DNA of 64,000 nt from Algoriphagus antarcticus (GTDB lineage: Bacteria; Bacteroidota; Bacteroidia; Cytophagales; Cyclobacteriaceae). Every line of letters starts with the position of its first letter. The first letter of the stretch is position 1. Below are positions 55,597 through 64,000 of the stretch, piece after piece. The notes below the pieces were generated by a model. The model made no database searches, had not been told where the DNA came from, and saw only the letters and a program-made list of their open reading frames with translations. The stretch lies in assembly GCF_002150685.1 (NCBI RefSeq), contig NZ_MSSW01000017.1, positions 1 through 64,000 on the forward strand. The letters are read 5' to 3'. The position numbers and the translations under genes are program-made.

Positions 55597-58374
55597 CTAA
55601 TCCTTCAAGAAATCCCTCAGCACATAATTCAAAATTCCTCCATGCTTGTAGTAGGCAATTTCAACTTCTGAATCCAATCTGGAAAGCACTTCAATTTTCT
55701 TCTCCTGAGATTCTGATTTGACGATCACTTCAAATTTCTGGGCAGGCTTCAAGCCTGACTCTATTCCTATAATACTGAATTCTTCTTTACCGGTTAAGCC
55801 GAGACTTTCTGGATTTTCACCGGGCATAAACTGTAGTGGTAGTACGCCCATTCCCACTAAGTTACTTCGGTGAATACGCTCATAACTCTCTGCTATCACA
55901 GCTTTGATTCCCAACAAATTGGTGCCTTTTGCTGCCCAATCACGAGATGAACCAGAACCGTATTCTTTTCCTGCCAATACTACTAAGGGAACACCTGCGG
56001 ATTGGTATTTCTCGGAAGCTTCAAATACACTCATTTCTTCTCCAGAAGGAATGTAGGTTGTAAATCCACCCTCCTGCTTACTGAGATGGTTTTTGATACG
56101 GACATTAGCAAATGTTCCTCTTACCATCACCTCATCATTTCCTCTTCGCGATCCGTAGGAGTTGAAATCAGGTCGCTCTACTCCTCGTCCATTTAGGTAT
56201 TTTCCAGCTGGAGAATCTGGTCTGAAAGACCCTGCCGGCGAAATATGATCTGTTGTGATCGAATCACCTAATTTCAAAAGAACTCGCGCATTCAGAATGT
56301 CTTTCGCCTCTGGAACCTCTGTAGAAATACCCTTGAAGAATGGTGCTTCCTTGATGTATGTACTGTTTTCGTCCCAAGGGTAGATTTCCCCTTCACCAGA
56401 CTGCAATTCTTTCCACATTTCATTGCCCTCGAAGATCTCTCCGTAGTTCTTCTGATAATCTTCCGGAGTAAGGACTTTTCTAGCCACCTCAGCTATTTCC
56501 TCATTAGTCGGCCAAATATCCTTCATGAATACGGGTTCCAAATTCGGATCATAACCCACCGGTTCATTATACAGATCTACATCCACACGTCCTACGAGAG
56601 CATATACCACCACCAGCATAGGAGACATGAGATAATTCATTTTTACCTGCGGGTGCACACGCGCTTCAAAGTTTCTATTTCCTGAAAGCACGGAAGCAAC
56701 GATCAGGTCATTATCCTCTACTGCCTGAGCTATATGTCTGGGAAGCGGTCCGGAGTTCCCAATACATGAAGTGCAACCATAACCGACGGTGTGGAATTTC
56801 AAGGCTTCCAGATCTTCCAGTAAATTGGATTTCTCCAAATAGTCAGTCACCACTTTGGATCCCGGTGCCAAGGAAGTCTTAACCCAAGGCTTCACGTCCA
56901 AGCCTCTTTCTCTGGCTTTCTTTGCTACCAAACCAGCACCAAGCATTACAGAAGGGTTGGATGTATTTGTACAAGAAGTTATGGCAGCTATGACAATTGA
57001 TCCATCGTAAAGCGCGAATTTATCATTGTGAAGAGATATTGAAATTGTCTTCAAGCCATTTTTGATCTTGGTTTTGATCTCTGTTTCAGCCGGTGCTTTC
57101 ACCTCCGATTGATCATCTGTCTGTCCACCACCTTCTTCCAAGAAGCGTGATACATCTTCTCTTTTATCAATAGGGATATATTCTCTTCTGTGAACTGAAT
57201 GAAGCAATTCCTCAAATTTTGGTTTGAAATCCTTCACCAATATTTTATCCTGAGGGCGTTTTGGGCCTGCAACAGTAGCTTCCACGGTACCTAAGTCCAA
57301 TTCCACCACTGAACTATATTCGATCAAATCCTCGTCTTTTCTCCAAAGTAAATTTGCCTTGCAATATTCCTCAACCAATTTGATCTGATCCTCAGAGCGG
57401 TTGGTTTTGCCCATATAATCGAGAGTTCGAGCATCTATTGGGAAATAAGTAACTGTACAGCCAAATTCAGGAGACATATTGGAAATGGTAGCTCTATCTG
57501 GGACGGAGAGGTTATCCAAGCCTGGCCCAAATACCTCAACAAACTTCCCTACTACACTATTTCTTCTGAGCAGCTCAGTAATAGTCAAAACCATATCCGT
57601 AGCTGTCGTTCCCGCAGGAAGTTTACCTGTGAGTTTCAATCCCACTACTTCTGGCATGATAAAATAAATCGGTTGACCGAGTATAGCCGCCTCTGCTTCA
57701 ATTCCTCCAACTCCCCAGCCTACTACTCCGATTCCATTTACCATCGGCGTATGAGAATCCGTACCTACTAGCGTATCAGGAAAGACAAGCCCATCACGCT
57801 TGATTACTCCTTGGGCTAAATATTCTAGATTCACCTGATGGCAAATCCCCATTCCCGGAGGAACGACAGAAAAATTATCAAATGTCTTTTGAGCCCATTT
57901 CAGGAATTTATAGCGCTCGGAATTACGCTCATATTCCACTTCCACATTTCGCTGATAGCTATAACTAGTACCAAAGTAATCCACTTGTACCGAGTGATCT
58001 ATCACCAAATCCACAGGAATCAGTGGATTGATCGCACTCGGGTTTTTTCCTTTTCTCTTTGCCTCAGACCTCAGTGAAGCAATATCCACTACGGCTGGAA
58101 CCCCTGTAAAATCCTGCATTAAAACTCTGGCGGGTTTAAAAGGGATGTCTTTGTCTGAGGATTTCGGTGACCACGAAAGCAAAGTTTCCAAATGCTCCCT
58201 AGTGACAGCAAAGTCATCGAAATTCCGTAAAGCATTTTCCAATAAAATCCGGATAGAAAAAGGTAAATGCTTCACCGGGTGACCGTTTGCTTCAAGTTTT
58301 TCCAAACTCCAATAAGTATGGTCTCCAGTTGAAGTTTTTAGCGTAGTTTTGATCTGATATGGGTCATGGGTCAT
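55597..58374 (-). CDS. acnA: Aconitate hydratase (AcnA type)
   Basis: A 925-residue [4Fe-4S] enzyme that isomerises citrate to isocitrate in the TCA cycle. Cluster Cys residues are visible in AITSCTNTSNPSVM and GYGCTSCIGNSGPL. Substrate-binding segments include DSHTPMVNGIGVVGWGVGGIEAEA near the front and YGSGSSRDWAAKG in the C-terminal swivelling domain. Domain order and length fit the AcnA/IRP1 branch rather than AcnB. It is monocistronic. Confidence 0.96.
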   Translation of the reverse strand: MTHDPYQIKTTLKTSTGDHTYWSLEKLEANGHPVKHLPFSIRILLENALRNFDDFAVTREHLETLLSWSPKSSDKDIPFKPARVLMQDFTGVPAVVDIASLRSEAKRKGKNPSAINPLIPVDLVIDHSVQVDYFGTSYSYQRNVEVEYERNSERYKFLKWAQKTFDNFSVVPPGMGICHQVNLEYLAQGVIKRDGLVFPDTLVGTDSHTPMVNGIGVVGWGVGGIEAEAAILGQPIYFIMPEVVGLKLTGKLPAGTTATDMVLTITELLRRNSVVGKFVEVFGPGLDNLSVPDRATISNMSPEFGCTVTYFPIDARTLDYMGKTNRSEDQIKLVEEYCKANLLWRKDEDLIEYSSVVELDLGTVEATVAGPKRPQDKILVKDFKPKFEELLHSVHRREYIPIDKREDVSRFLEEGGGQTDDQSEVKAPAETEIKTKIKNGLKTISISLHNDKFALYDGSIVIAAITSCTNTSNPSVMLGAGLVAKKARERGLDVKPWVKTSLAPGSKVVTDYLEKSNLLEDLEALKFHTVGYGCTSCIGNSGPLPRHIAQAVEDNDLIVASVLSGNRNFEARVHPQVKMNYLMSPMLVVVYALVGRVDVDLYNEPVGYDPNLEPVFMKDIWPTNEEIAEVARKVLTPEDYQKNYGEIFEGNEMWKELQSGEGEIYPWDENSTYIKEAPFFKGISTEVPEAKDILNARVLLKLGDSITTDHISPAGSFRPDSPAGKYLNGRGVERPDFNSYGSRRGNDEVMVRGTFANVRIKNHLSKQEGGFTTYIPSGEEMSVFEASEKYQSAGVPLVVLAGKEYGSGSSRDWAAKGTNLLGIKAVIAESYERIHRSNLVGMGVLPLQFMPGENPESLGLTGKEEFSIIGIESGLKPAQKFEVIVKSESQEKKIEVLSRLDSEVEIAYYKHGGILNYVLRDFLKD

Positions 58375-58528
58375 GATTAAAAGAGGATTTGGTTAAAAAA
58401 AAGATTGCATAGATGTAACTCAAAATTATTACTTAGGATTCCATCTGTGGTAATTGAGTCCCAAAGTCTTGCCATTAAACTGGAAAATTATTCAACTTTA
58501 ATTTAACTTAAGAAAATCAAATTTTTAC

Positions 58529-59587
58529 ATGGGCTACATTCTGCTGCGAGTATTCAGTGCATTTTTCATATTTGCTACATTTTTCCCATTGGTCAAGTTG
58601 GACTACTGGTGGGTTAGGATTTTTGATTATCCCCGACTTCAGAAATTCATCTTCATACTGATTATGATAGCTTTATGGCTAGCTCCTTTTGGCAGTGCTA
58701 TAGGTCTGGAGGCCTACATATGGTCTGGCCTATTAGGTATTTGCGCCATATATTTAATCGGTAAAGTCGTCCCTTTTACGATATTGGGCAAGAAAATGAT
58801 CGAGACGGTTCCATATTCTGAGGAAGCGGGAATTCATATTCTGGTGGGAAATGTCTATCAATACAATACAAACTATCACAAAGTGGTGTCACTTGTACAG
58901 TCTGAAAATCCTGATTTGATATTCTTTGTAGAGACGGACAAAGCTTGGGAAAATGGCCTTTCTGATATAGAAAAGGACTATCCCACTCAGATAAAACTTC
59001 CTATGGACAATACCTATGGTCTGTTGCTTTATACCCGTATGGAAATAGTTCGGCAGGAAATAAATTATCTCATCGACGAGGAAGTACCTTCATTGGAGAT
59101 CGATGTGAAGTTACGAAACGGGGAAATAATTACCATTTACGCGATTCATCCCACTCCGCCCGTACCGGGAGAGAATGAAACAAGCACCGAAAGAGATGCT
59201 GAAATCCTGCTTGTCGGAAAAAAATCAAAAGAAAACACAAAACCTTCTTTAGTCATAGGAGATCTGAACGACGTGGCTTGGAGCTACACTTCAAAGTTAT
59301 TTTTAAAAAACTCCGAGATGGCAGATCCACGCAGAGGTAGAGGACTTTTCAATACCTTCCATGCAAAAGTCCCTCTTTTCAGATGGCCTCTGGATCATAT
59401 CTTTTTGAGCAAGCACTTTGGCTTGGCTAGCCTTCAAGTCCAGAAAGCGATCGGTTCAGACCATTTCCCCATATCAATAAAAGCCGTATTGACTCCCACA
59501 GACAATACAGATACCATCAAGGCAAATGGGGATGAAAAACAAGAAGCCCAAGAGAAGATTTCCCGTGGGCTTGATGAAGAAGATTAA
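58529..59587 (+). CDS. Membrane-anchored endonuclease/exonuclease/phosphatase (EEP) family protein
   Basis: A 352-residue protein. Three membrane helices fill the first 100 residues (LRVFSAFFIFATFFPLVKL, FIFILIMIALWLAPFGSAI, YIWSGLLGICAIYLIGKVV). An EEP domain follows, with IFFVETDKAW, TIYAIHPTPPVPG, LVIGDLNDVAWS and the C-terminal LDHIFLSKHF...GSDHFPISIKAVL (Asp-His pair). The EEP domain faces the periplasm and could hydrolyse phosphodiesters or phospholipids. The tail is acidic and disordered. Confidence 0.85.
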   Translation: MGYILLRVFSAFFIFATFFPLVKLDYWWVRIFDYPRLQKFIFILIMIALWLAPFGSAIGLEAYIWSGLLGICAIYLIGKVVPFTILGKKMIETVPYSEEAGIHILVGNVYQYNTNYHKVVSLVQSENPDLIFFVETDKAWENGLSDIEKDYPTQIKLPMDNTYGLLLYTRMEIVRQEINYLIDEEVPSLEIDVKLRNGEIITIYAIHPTPPVPGENETSTERDAEILLVGKKSKENTKPSLVIGDLNDVAWSYTSKLFLKNSEMADPRRGRGLFNTFHAKVPLFRWPLDHIFLSKHFGLASLQVQKAIGSDHFPISIKAVLTPTDNTDTIKANGDEKQEAQEKISRGLDEED

Positions 59588-59752
59588 TATGTGTATCCGC
59601 TTTTCTACAACTCGATAAAGTAATCCATACAAACTTTGGGCTGATTCTAAATTTGCCCGTTTCGGGCTTCCGTCTTCTGTCTTCCGTCATGAAATAAAAA
59701 GAAAATATGGCTAATGTCAGAATTGAATTCAATCATAAGAATAATACTTCTC

Positions 59753-60730
59753 TTAGTTATTTTCCTTCTCTTCAGCTTTCTTCTTACGCTTGAAGCCTTT
59801 GTTGAAAGGCCAAGTATATTCTAGGGCATCCATGCCACGGTTCAGGTTATAAGAAGCAGAATCGGCATTTTGAAGCGTGCTTCTCAAGGTCTCTGCTAAT
59901 TCAGGATCATTCAAAAGCATGCCCACTGAATTATCAGTGGAGTTAAACTTTTCTGTCACTGTACTGAGTTCAGATGTCATCTTCTGGGCATTCTCGGCAG
60001 CAGTATTCAAGCTTACCAAAGTCTGCTTCATTTCCGAAACCATCGTCGTGTCTGTAACCAGCTCATTGAATAAATTACCTTCCTGATTCAATTTTGCCGT
60101 GAAGCTTTTGAGCTCATTGATCATTCTGTTGCTATTTATTGAAGCTTGATTCAGGTTATTTACAATAGCACGGAAGTTCTCAGCAAGCAAAGAATCTGTC
60201 AGCGCAGCTCCCACCATACCTTCACCTTCAGCAAGCTTGCTAGTCAGGTTTTTAAGATTTCCGGTGATTTCCACCAGGTTCTCATTGTTCACCTGAAGCG
60301 TCTCCATCATCTGATCAGTATCCAAAGGCATCACTGACTCAAGTCGATCTCCATCTTCTACTGCAGGAGCCAAAGTAGTTCCTCCATAGATCACGATGAT
60401 TTTGTTGCCGATAAGACCGTCGGAACTAATGGTGGCTTTGGAATCTTTACGGATAAATTCCACCACTTCTTCCTCCACATTCATTTCTATCTCTACCTGA
60501 GCGTCACCGTAAAAGTTGATTTTGCGGACTGTACCTATTTTCACCCCGGAAAACCAGATATTATTCCCTTCCTGTAAGCCTCCGATATCATCGAACACAG
60601 CTTTAAGCTGTATGGCTTTTACAAATTTCTTCTGCTGACCTCCAAGTGTCAGGACTCCTGCCACAAGTATAGCTATGCCTACAAAGACAAATATGCCTAC
60701 TATGACTGATCTTTTATTTTCGCCTCTCAT
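59753..60730 (-). CDS. mlaD: MlaD-like MCE family lipid-transport protein
   Basis: A 325-residue protein with an N-terminal membrane helix (VIVGIFVFVGIAILVAGVLTL), an MCE domain at about 40-115 (LKAVFDDIGGLQEGNNIWFSGVKIGTVRKI) and a long C-terminal helical region of about 200 residues that is larger than in E. coli MlaD. It binds lipids on the periplasmic side of the MlaFE transporter. It overlaps mlaF by 4 bp (60727-60730). Confidence 0.9.
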   Translation of the reverse strand: MRGENKRSVIVGIFVFVGIAILVAGVLTLGGQQKKFVKAIQLKAVFDDIGGLQEGNNIWFSGVKIGTVRKINFYGDAQVEIEMNVEEEVVEFIRKDSKATISSDGLIGNKIIVIYGGTTLAPAVEDGDRLESVMPLDTDQMMETLQVNNENLVEITGNLKNLTSKLAEGEGMVGAALTDSLLAENFRAIVNNLNQASINSNRMINELKSFTAKLNQEGNLFNELVTDTTMVSEMKQTLVSLNTAAENAQKMTSELSTVTEKFNSTDNSVGMLLNDPELAETLRSTLQNADSASYNLNRGMDALEYTWPFNKGFKRKKKAEEKENN

Positions 60731-61479
60731 GAGTTGATAAAATTATAATCGTAAAATGATTTTATGCGTTTGTCTTCTGCGTGAGGAAATACCTCTTCAA
60801 AAGTTCCTATAGATCCAAACTGCCCATCCAAAAGCACTGCCATGCGATCCCCTGTTTCTTTGGCACAGGTCAGATCGTGTGTAATGACAATGGATGAAGT
60901 ATTATACTCTTGTCTTACCTGGTTTATCAGCGTATTGATCTCTCCGCACGTGATTGGATCCAATCCAGCTGTAGGTTCATCATAGAGCATAATTTCCGGC
61001 TCCAAAATCAACGTACGCGCAACACCTATTCTCTTTTTTTGACCTCCCGAGAGCTCAGAAGGCATTTGATTGATAGTTTGAGGCAATCCCACGCTATCTA
61101 ATAAACCTTCTATTTTCGCAGTGATTTCCTTCTTTGTCAAATTCTTGATGTTTCTCACCAGAGGGAATTCCATATTCTCCCGAACGGTCATACTGTCGTA
61201 AAGCGCTGAATTTTGAAATGAAAACCCAATCCTCAAACGCAAAGCATTCAATTCCTTTGTTTTTAAAGTAGAAACTTCTTTGCCTAATACATTCATTGTC
61301 CCAGAATCCTGTTTCAAAAGGCCTACCATAATTTTGATCAGAACTGACTTTCCTGAGCCAGATTTACCTAAGACCACCAAATTTTCTCTTTTGTACAAAT
61401 CCAGATCCACTCCTGTGAGCACATCCAAATCACCAAAGGATTTCATTAAACCGCGAATTTCTACTACTTTCTCTTCCAT
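60727..61479 (-). CDS. mlaF: MlaF-like ABC transporter ATP-binding protein
   Basis: A 250-residue ATPase. Walker A is GKSGSGKS, the signature is LSGGQKKR and Walker B is IMLYDEPTAGLDP, followed by the H-loop VITHDLT. It drives lipid movement through MlaE. It starts 3 bp after the mlaE stop and overlaps mlaD. Confidence 0.94.
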   Translation of the reverse strand: MEEKVVEIRGLMKSFGDLDVLTGVDLDLYKRENLVVLGKSGSGKSVLIKIMVGLLKQDSGTMNVLGKEVSTLKTKELNALRLRIGFSFQNSALYDSMTVRENMEFPLVRNIKNLTKKEITAKIEGLLDSVGLPQTINQMPSELSGGQKKRIGVARTLILEPEIMLYDEPTAGLDPITCGEINTLINQVRQEYNTSSIVITHDLTCAKETGDRMAVLLDGQFGSIGTFEEVFPHAEDKRIKSFYDYNFINS

Positions 61480-61482
61480 TGC

Positions 61483-62280
61483 TTACATCATTCGAATTGC
61501 GTTCACGATCTGAAGAACCAAAAGCTCTTCAATAAATATCAGGAACATCGCCATCACCACCGCGGCATTTGCAGCACGGCCAACGCCCTCTGTTCCTTTG
61601 GAAGAATTGTAACCCTTGTAGCAGCCTACAATACCAATTGTAAAGCCAAAAAGCAGCGCTTTTAGAACCGATGAAATAATATCCAGAAAGCTGATGGATT
61701 CGAAAACCTGAACAAAGAAGGTTAGCATACTAACATTTTCATTTGCATTCACGCTAAGAAATGATCCCATCAAGGCTACAAAATCGGTGAACATCACCAG
61801 CACAGGTATCATGAATGTTGTCGCCAGTACCCGTGTAACTACCAAGAATTTGAATGGATTGGTCGCTGATACTTCCATCGCGTCTATCTGCTCCGTCACT
61901 TTCATAGAGCCTATCTCAGCACCTATACTTGACCCTACCTTTCCTGCTGCAATCAATGCTGTCACCAATGGGCCCATAGCCCTTACCACAGCAATGGCAA
62001 TCAAGGAAGGAAGCCATGAAGTGGCTCCGAAGTTAGAGAGTGAAGGCCTGGATTGGTTGGTAAATACGATTCCCACAATAAATCCAGTCAGAGCAATCAG
62101 GGGCAAAGATTCTACCCCAATCCTATAGCACTGATGAATAACCTCCCTAAATTCATAAGGCGGCACAAATACCTCTTTGAAGAATCGCTTGAGAAAATTC
62201 CAAGCGTCCGCCAGTCCGGTAAAAAACTTATCTATTTTCTTTGAAAGCAGGGGCTTTCTGTCTGCTGCTTTTTCAGTCAT
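61483..62280 (-). CDS. mlaE: MlaE-like ABC transporter permease
   Basis: A 265-residue membrane permease with five or six helices. Family segments include LPLIALTGFIVGIVFTNQSRPSLSNFGA, VRAMGPLVTALIAAGKVGSSIGAEIGSMKVTEQIDAMEVSATNPFKFLV, and VGCYKGYNSSKGTEGVGRAANAAVV. First gene of the mlaE-mlaF-mlaD operon, which keeps outer-membrane lipids asymmetric. Confidence 0.94.
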   Translation of the reverse strand: MTEKAADRKPLLSKKIDKFFTGLADAWNFLKRFFKEVFVPPYEFREVIHQCYRIGVESLPLIALTGFIVGIVFTNQSRPSLSNFGATSWLPSLIAIAVVRAMGPLVTALIAAGKVGSSIGAEIGSMKVTEQIDAMEVSATNPFKFLVVTRVLATTFMIPVLVMFTDFVALMGSFLSVNANENVSMLTFFVQVFESISFLDIISSVLKALLFGFTIGIVGCYKGYNSSKGTEGVGRAANAAVVMAMFLIFIEELLVLQIVNAIRMM

Positions 62281-62340
62281 ACATTCTTTATGATGGCTCG
62301 AAATTAATTAAATTATTTAAAAGGATGATTCTAATATAGT

Positions 62341-62712
62341 TCAAAGTCCAAGGATTGATCTCAAGTCGGATTCACTCAATGGCTTTTCAAAAATATTACT
62401 GATTCTTTTATCCAAATTTGCCCGCTTCATTTCTTCACTTTCAACAGACCCGGATTGCAAAATCACTATAGAATCTGGACAAACTTTTTCCACCTCATTT
62501 ACAAATTCCCAACCGCTCATTTCAGGCAAATTCAAATCTACCAAAAGTAAATCTACCGATTCAGATTTCAGAAAATCCAAAGCTTTGCCAGGTGAATCGA
62601 AATAAACAAATTCAACACCAGAGTCAATTTTCAAAAGTCTTTTTTCCACTAGGATTTTTTGGATTCTATCGTCATCGAGTAAAAGGATTTTTTTGATGCT
62701 GGTAGGTTTCAT
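62341..62712 (-). CDS. Single-domain response regulator
   Basis: A 123-residue receiver domain with the acidic pair D13/D14 (LLLDDDRIQ), phospho-acceptor D59 (LLLVDLNLPEMSG) and K110 (FEKPLSESDL). There is no output domain, so it probably signals by protein contact, like CheY. No kinase is adjacent. Confidence 0.93.
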   Translation of the reverse strand: MKPTSIKKILLLDDDRIQKILVEKRLLKIDSGVEFVYFDSPGKALDFLKSESVDLLLVDLNLPEMSGWEFVNEVEKVCPDSIVILQSGSVESEEMKRANLDKRISNIFEKPLSESDLRSILGL

Positions 62713-63310
62713 TCTGAAAAGTTTGACAGTAAAAGATATGAGTTGCTTTTGCTAAGATTATAAAATTATGACTCAAAAACTCAATCTCTACTAAGCAGAT
62801 TGTTAAACAAAACTTTTCAAAGTGAGAGTAAATACGCGAAACCTGTCCAGAAATCCTTATCATCGATAATAGGAATGCTCTTTGGGATTTAAGCGGGGCT
62901 ATTTTGCTAATCATCTAATTTTTAGCCAAAGCTAATCTTTTTAGTCCAGTCAAATTATGTGAACCCTAAACCAGTCTTATACTTCATAAAATCAACTAGT
63001 TACGGTTCAAATTATAAAGTCATGATTACTACATAAGTGTGTGATTATTTAGCGATAGGAAGCAGGACTGATAAACACTCGATTACCTTCACCGTAGAAT
63101 ATTCTGCTTTTAGACTGGCACTATCTTACCCCAAAAAAGGTCTGGATTTCAATTATTATGAAAAGATTTATTTTTAGAAAAATGAAGGAAGAGGCTAAGC
63201 CACGAAATAGAAGGAGTAATCCATTTACACCATTGCTGAGATCGATTTGATCTTCGAGAAGTCAAAAATGTGAGTTGAAAATGATAGAATAAATCGTCAA
63301 AAACGTAGAG
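62713..63310. other. Gene-free region
   Basis: About 600 bp of AT-rich sequence in which I see no gene, RNA or repeat. Short frames here lack homologous-looking features. Confidence 0.4.
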
Positions 63311-63571
63311 CTAAATGGAGTAAATATCTGAACTTTGATATTTGTGATTCACGTCGTTTCTGTTAGGACTTAACGTACACTCAAGGCAGACATCAACTGA
63401 GATTTGCACATTTCGCCCCTGAGGCATCCCAATATGGGGATCATAATGGCCGCTATATTTAACGATTTTTGACTTGGTGAATTGCTCGATCAGGAATCTT
63501 GGAGTAGTTGTTTTTAGTGTTATTTTGATATCCAGATTTGCTTTTATTTCATACGTCTTGACAATGCCCAC
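63311..63571 (-). CDS. Hypothetical 86-residue protein
   Basis: A GTG-started frame with alternating hydrophobic residues in its first half (MGIVKTYEIKANLDIKITLK) suggesting beta strands, and a Cys pair in VDVCLECTLSP. TATATTTG at 63588-63595 on the minus strand is a candidate -7 box 16 bp upstream, which is why it is kept. No family recognised. It may equally be chance or a remnant. Confidence 0.35.
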   Translation of the reverse strand: MGIVKTYEIKANLDIKITLKTTTPRFLIEQFTKSKIVKYSGHYDPHIGMPQGRNVQISVDVCLECTLSPNRNDVNHKYQSSDIYSI

Positions 63572-63964
63572 TCGGAGCTAATTGTGCCAAATATACCGAC
63601 GATTTAGGATGTCCTGATTGCGGTCTTTGGAAGACTCGCTGGGATCATGGCTGGCTCTAGAAAAGGTGAAAAGTAATGCGGTCCGAGGTGTGGCAATTGT
63701 CACTGCGTTGATATGCTCGGCTGGCTACAGTTTGGCAACTATGAATATGTACTTTTTTTTTGGTGCCTTTTACCTGTTATTCACCAACTCGTCTTCATCT
63801 CTTGATCAACTTAATTGATCGTGAAATTTATGAAATGTCCCAAAAAAAGAGATCTTGGATAATAAGAAACCCTCTTACTCAGACATTGAAAATTTGCTAA
63901 ATTGGTTTTAACTATGCGATAAGTCAGATTCAGTTTTCTTAATCTTATAATACCCCCCAGACCT
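63572..63964. other. Region with no recognised gene
   Basis: About 390 bp. A plus-strand TTG frame (63618-63818) with a hydrophobic stretch is open but I cannot support it as a gene. The rest is AT-rich and probably includes the promoter of the gene that starts at 63965. Confidence 0.35.
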
Positions 63965-64000
63965 ATGAAAAAGCTAATCTTGTTCTTAATCTTCGCCATT
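63965..64000 (+). CDS. Start of an exported protein, cut by the window edge
   Basis: ATG AAA AAG followed by a hydrophobic run (MKKLILFLIFAI, 12 codons) reaches the last base in frame. This is a typical signal-peptide opening. Nothing can be said of the mature protein. Confidence 0.6.
   Translation, partial: MKKLILFLIFAI

Noticed and set aside
63618..63818. 66-residue plus-strand frame with a hydrophobic stretch
   Set aside because: Starts at a TTG with no promoter or family match. The hydrophobic part alone is not enough to call a gene.

Overview
The window looks like chromosome of a Bacteroidota bacterium of the order Cytophagales, most likely family Cyclobacteriaceae (Algoriphagus-like). 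The signs are a SusC/SusD pair, a PorP/SprF protein with a type-B sorting-domain partner, a PorE-like OmpA protein, Bacteroidota promoters (TTG, 19 bp, TAnnTTTG), almost no Shine-Dalgarno sequences, and moderate-to-low GC. The genus is an inference. No prophage, intact IS element or CRISPR array is visible.

Layout. Positions 1-420 hold three tandem promoters and a boxA-like leader reading leftward, probably for an rRNA operon just outside the window. From 0.6 to 8.6 kb, all on the minus strand, lie a type IX secretion pair (PorP/SprF and a lectin/PKD/type-B CTD protein), purA, a STAS protein, a Fur-family regulator and a RelA/SpoT (p)ppGpp enzyme. A tRNA-Leu(UAG) and tig-clpP-clpX follow on the plus strand. 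Then come lpxB, a frameshifted four-helix-bundle gene inside an inverted-repeat element, a QueD/PTPS-like gene, and a SusC-SusD-DUF1735 uptake locus without enzymes. A queE gene sits 4 nt upstream of the PorE-like gene. An M20 amidohydrolase and leuS follow.

From 28 to 37.5 kb the content is more accessory: an MNT/HEPN toxin-antitoxin pair, a glycosyltransferase plus FkbM methyltransferase, a gene-poor 0.87 kb stretch, an internally deleted M19 dipeptidase fused in an operon to a VIT1-type transporter and a DUF5995 gene, a PIN/DUF6364 toxin-antitoxin pair, a DUF4407 membrane protein and an SGNH hydrolase. Next are a lipoprotein MsrA-MsrB fusion, small envelope proteins and a D-2-hydroxyacid dehydrogenase.

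Two functional groups stand out. At 40.9-43.7 kb, a fatty acid desaturase, a DEAD-box-type helicase (with DEFD in motif II), a 95-residue Lys/Glu-rich protein and a cold-shock protein are packed in one direction and look like a cold-adaptation operon. At 44.1-52.2 kb, an outer-membrane barrel coupled to a TsdA-like dihaem cytochrome, a two-part YeeE/YedE transporter, an ETHE1/CstB-like persulfide dioxygenase-rhodanese and a thioredoxin suggest thiosulfate/persulfide handling, interrupted by a thioesterase-MFS pair.

The right end holds a DUF2723 (TMEM260-like) membrane protein, a 109-bp miniature inverted-repeat element, aconitase, an EEP-family membrane protein, an mlaE-mlaF-mlaD lipid transport operon and a single-domain response regulator. 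A gene-poor tail ends with the first 12 codons of a secreted or membrane protein cut by the window edge.
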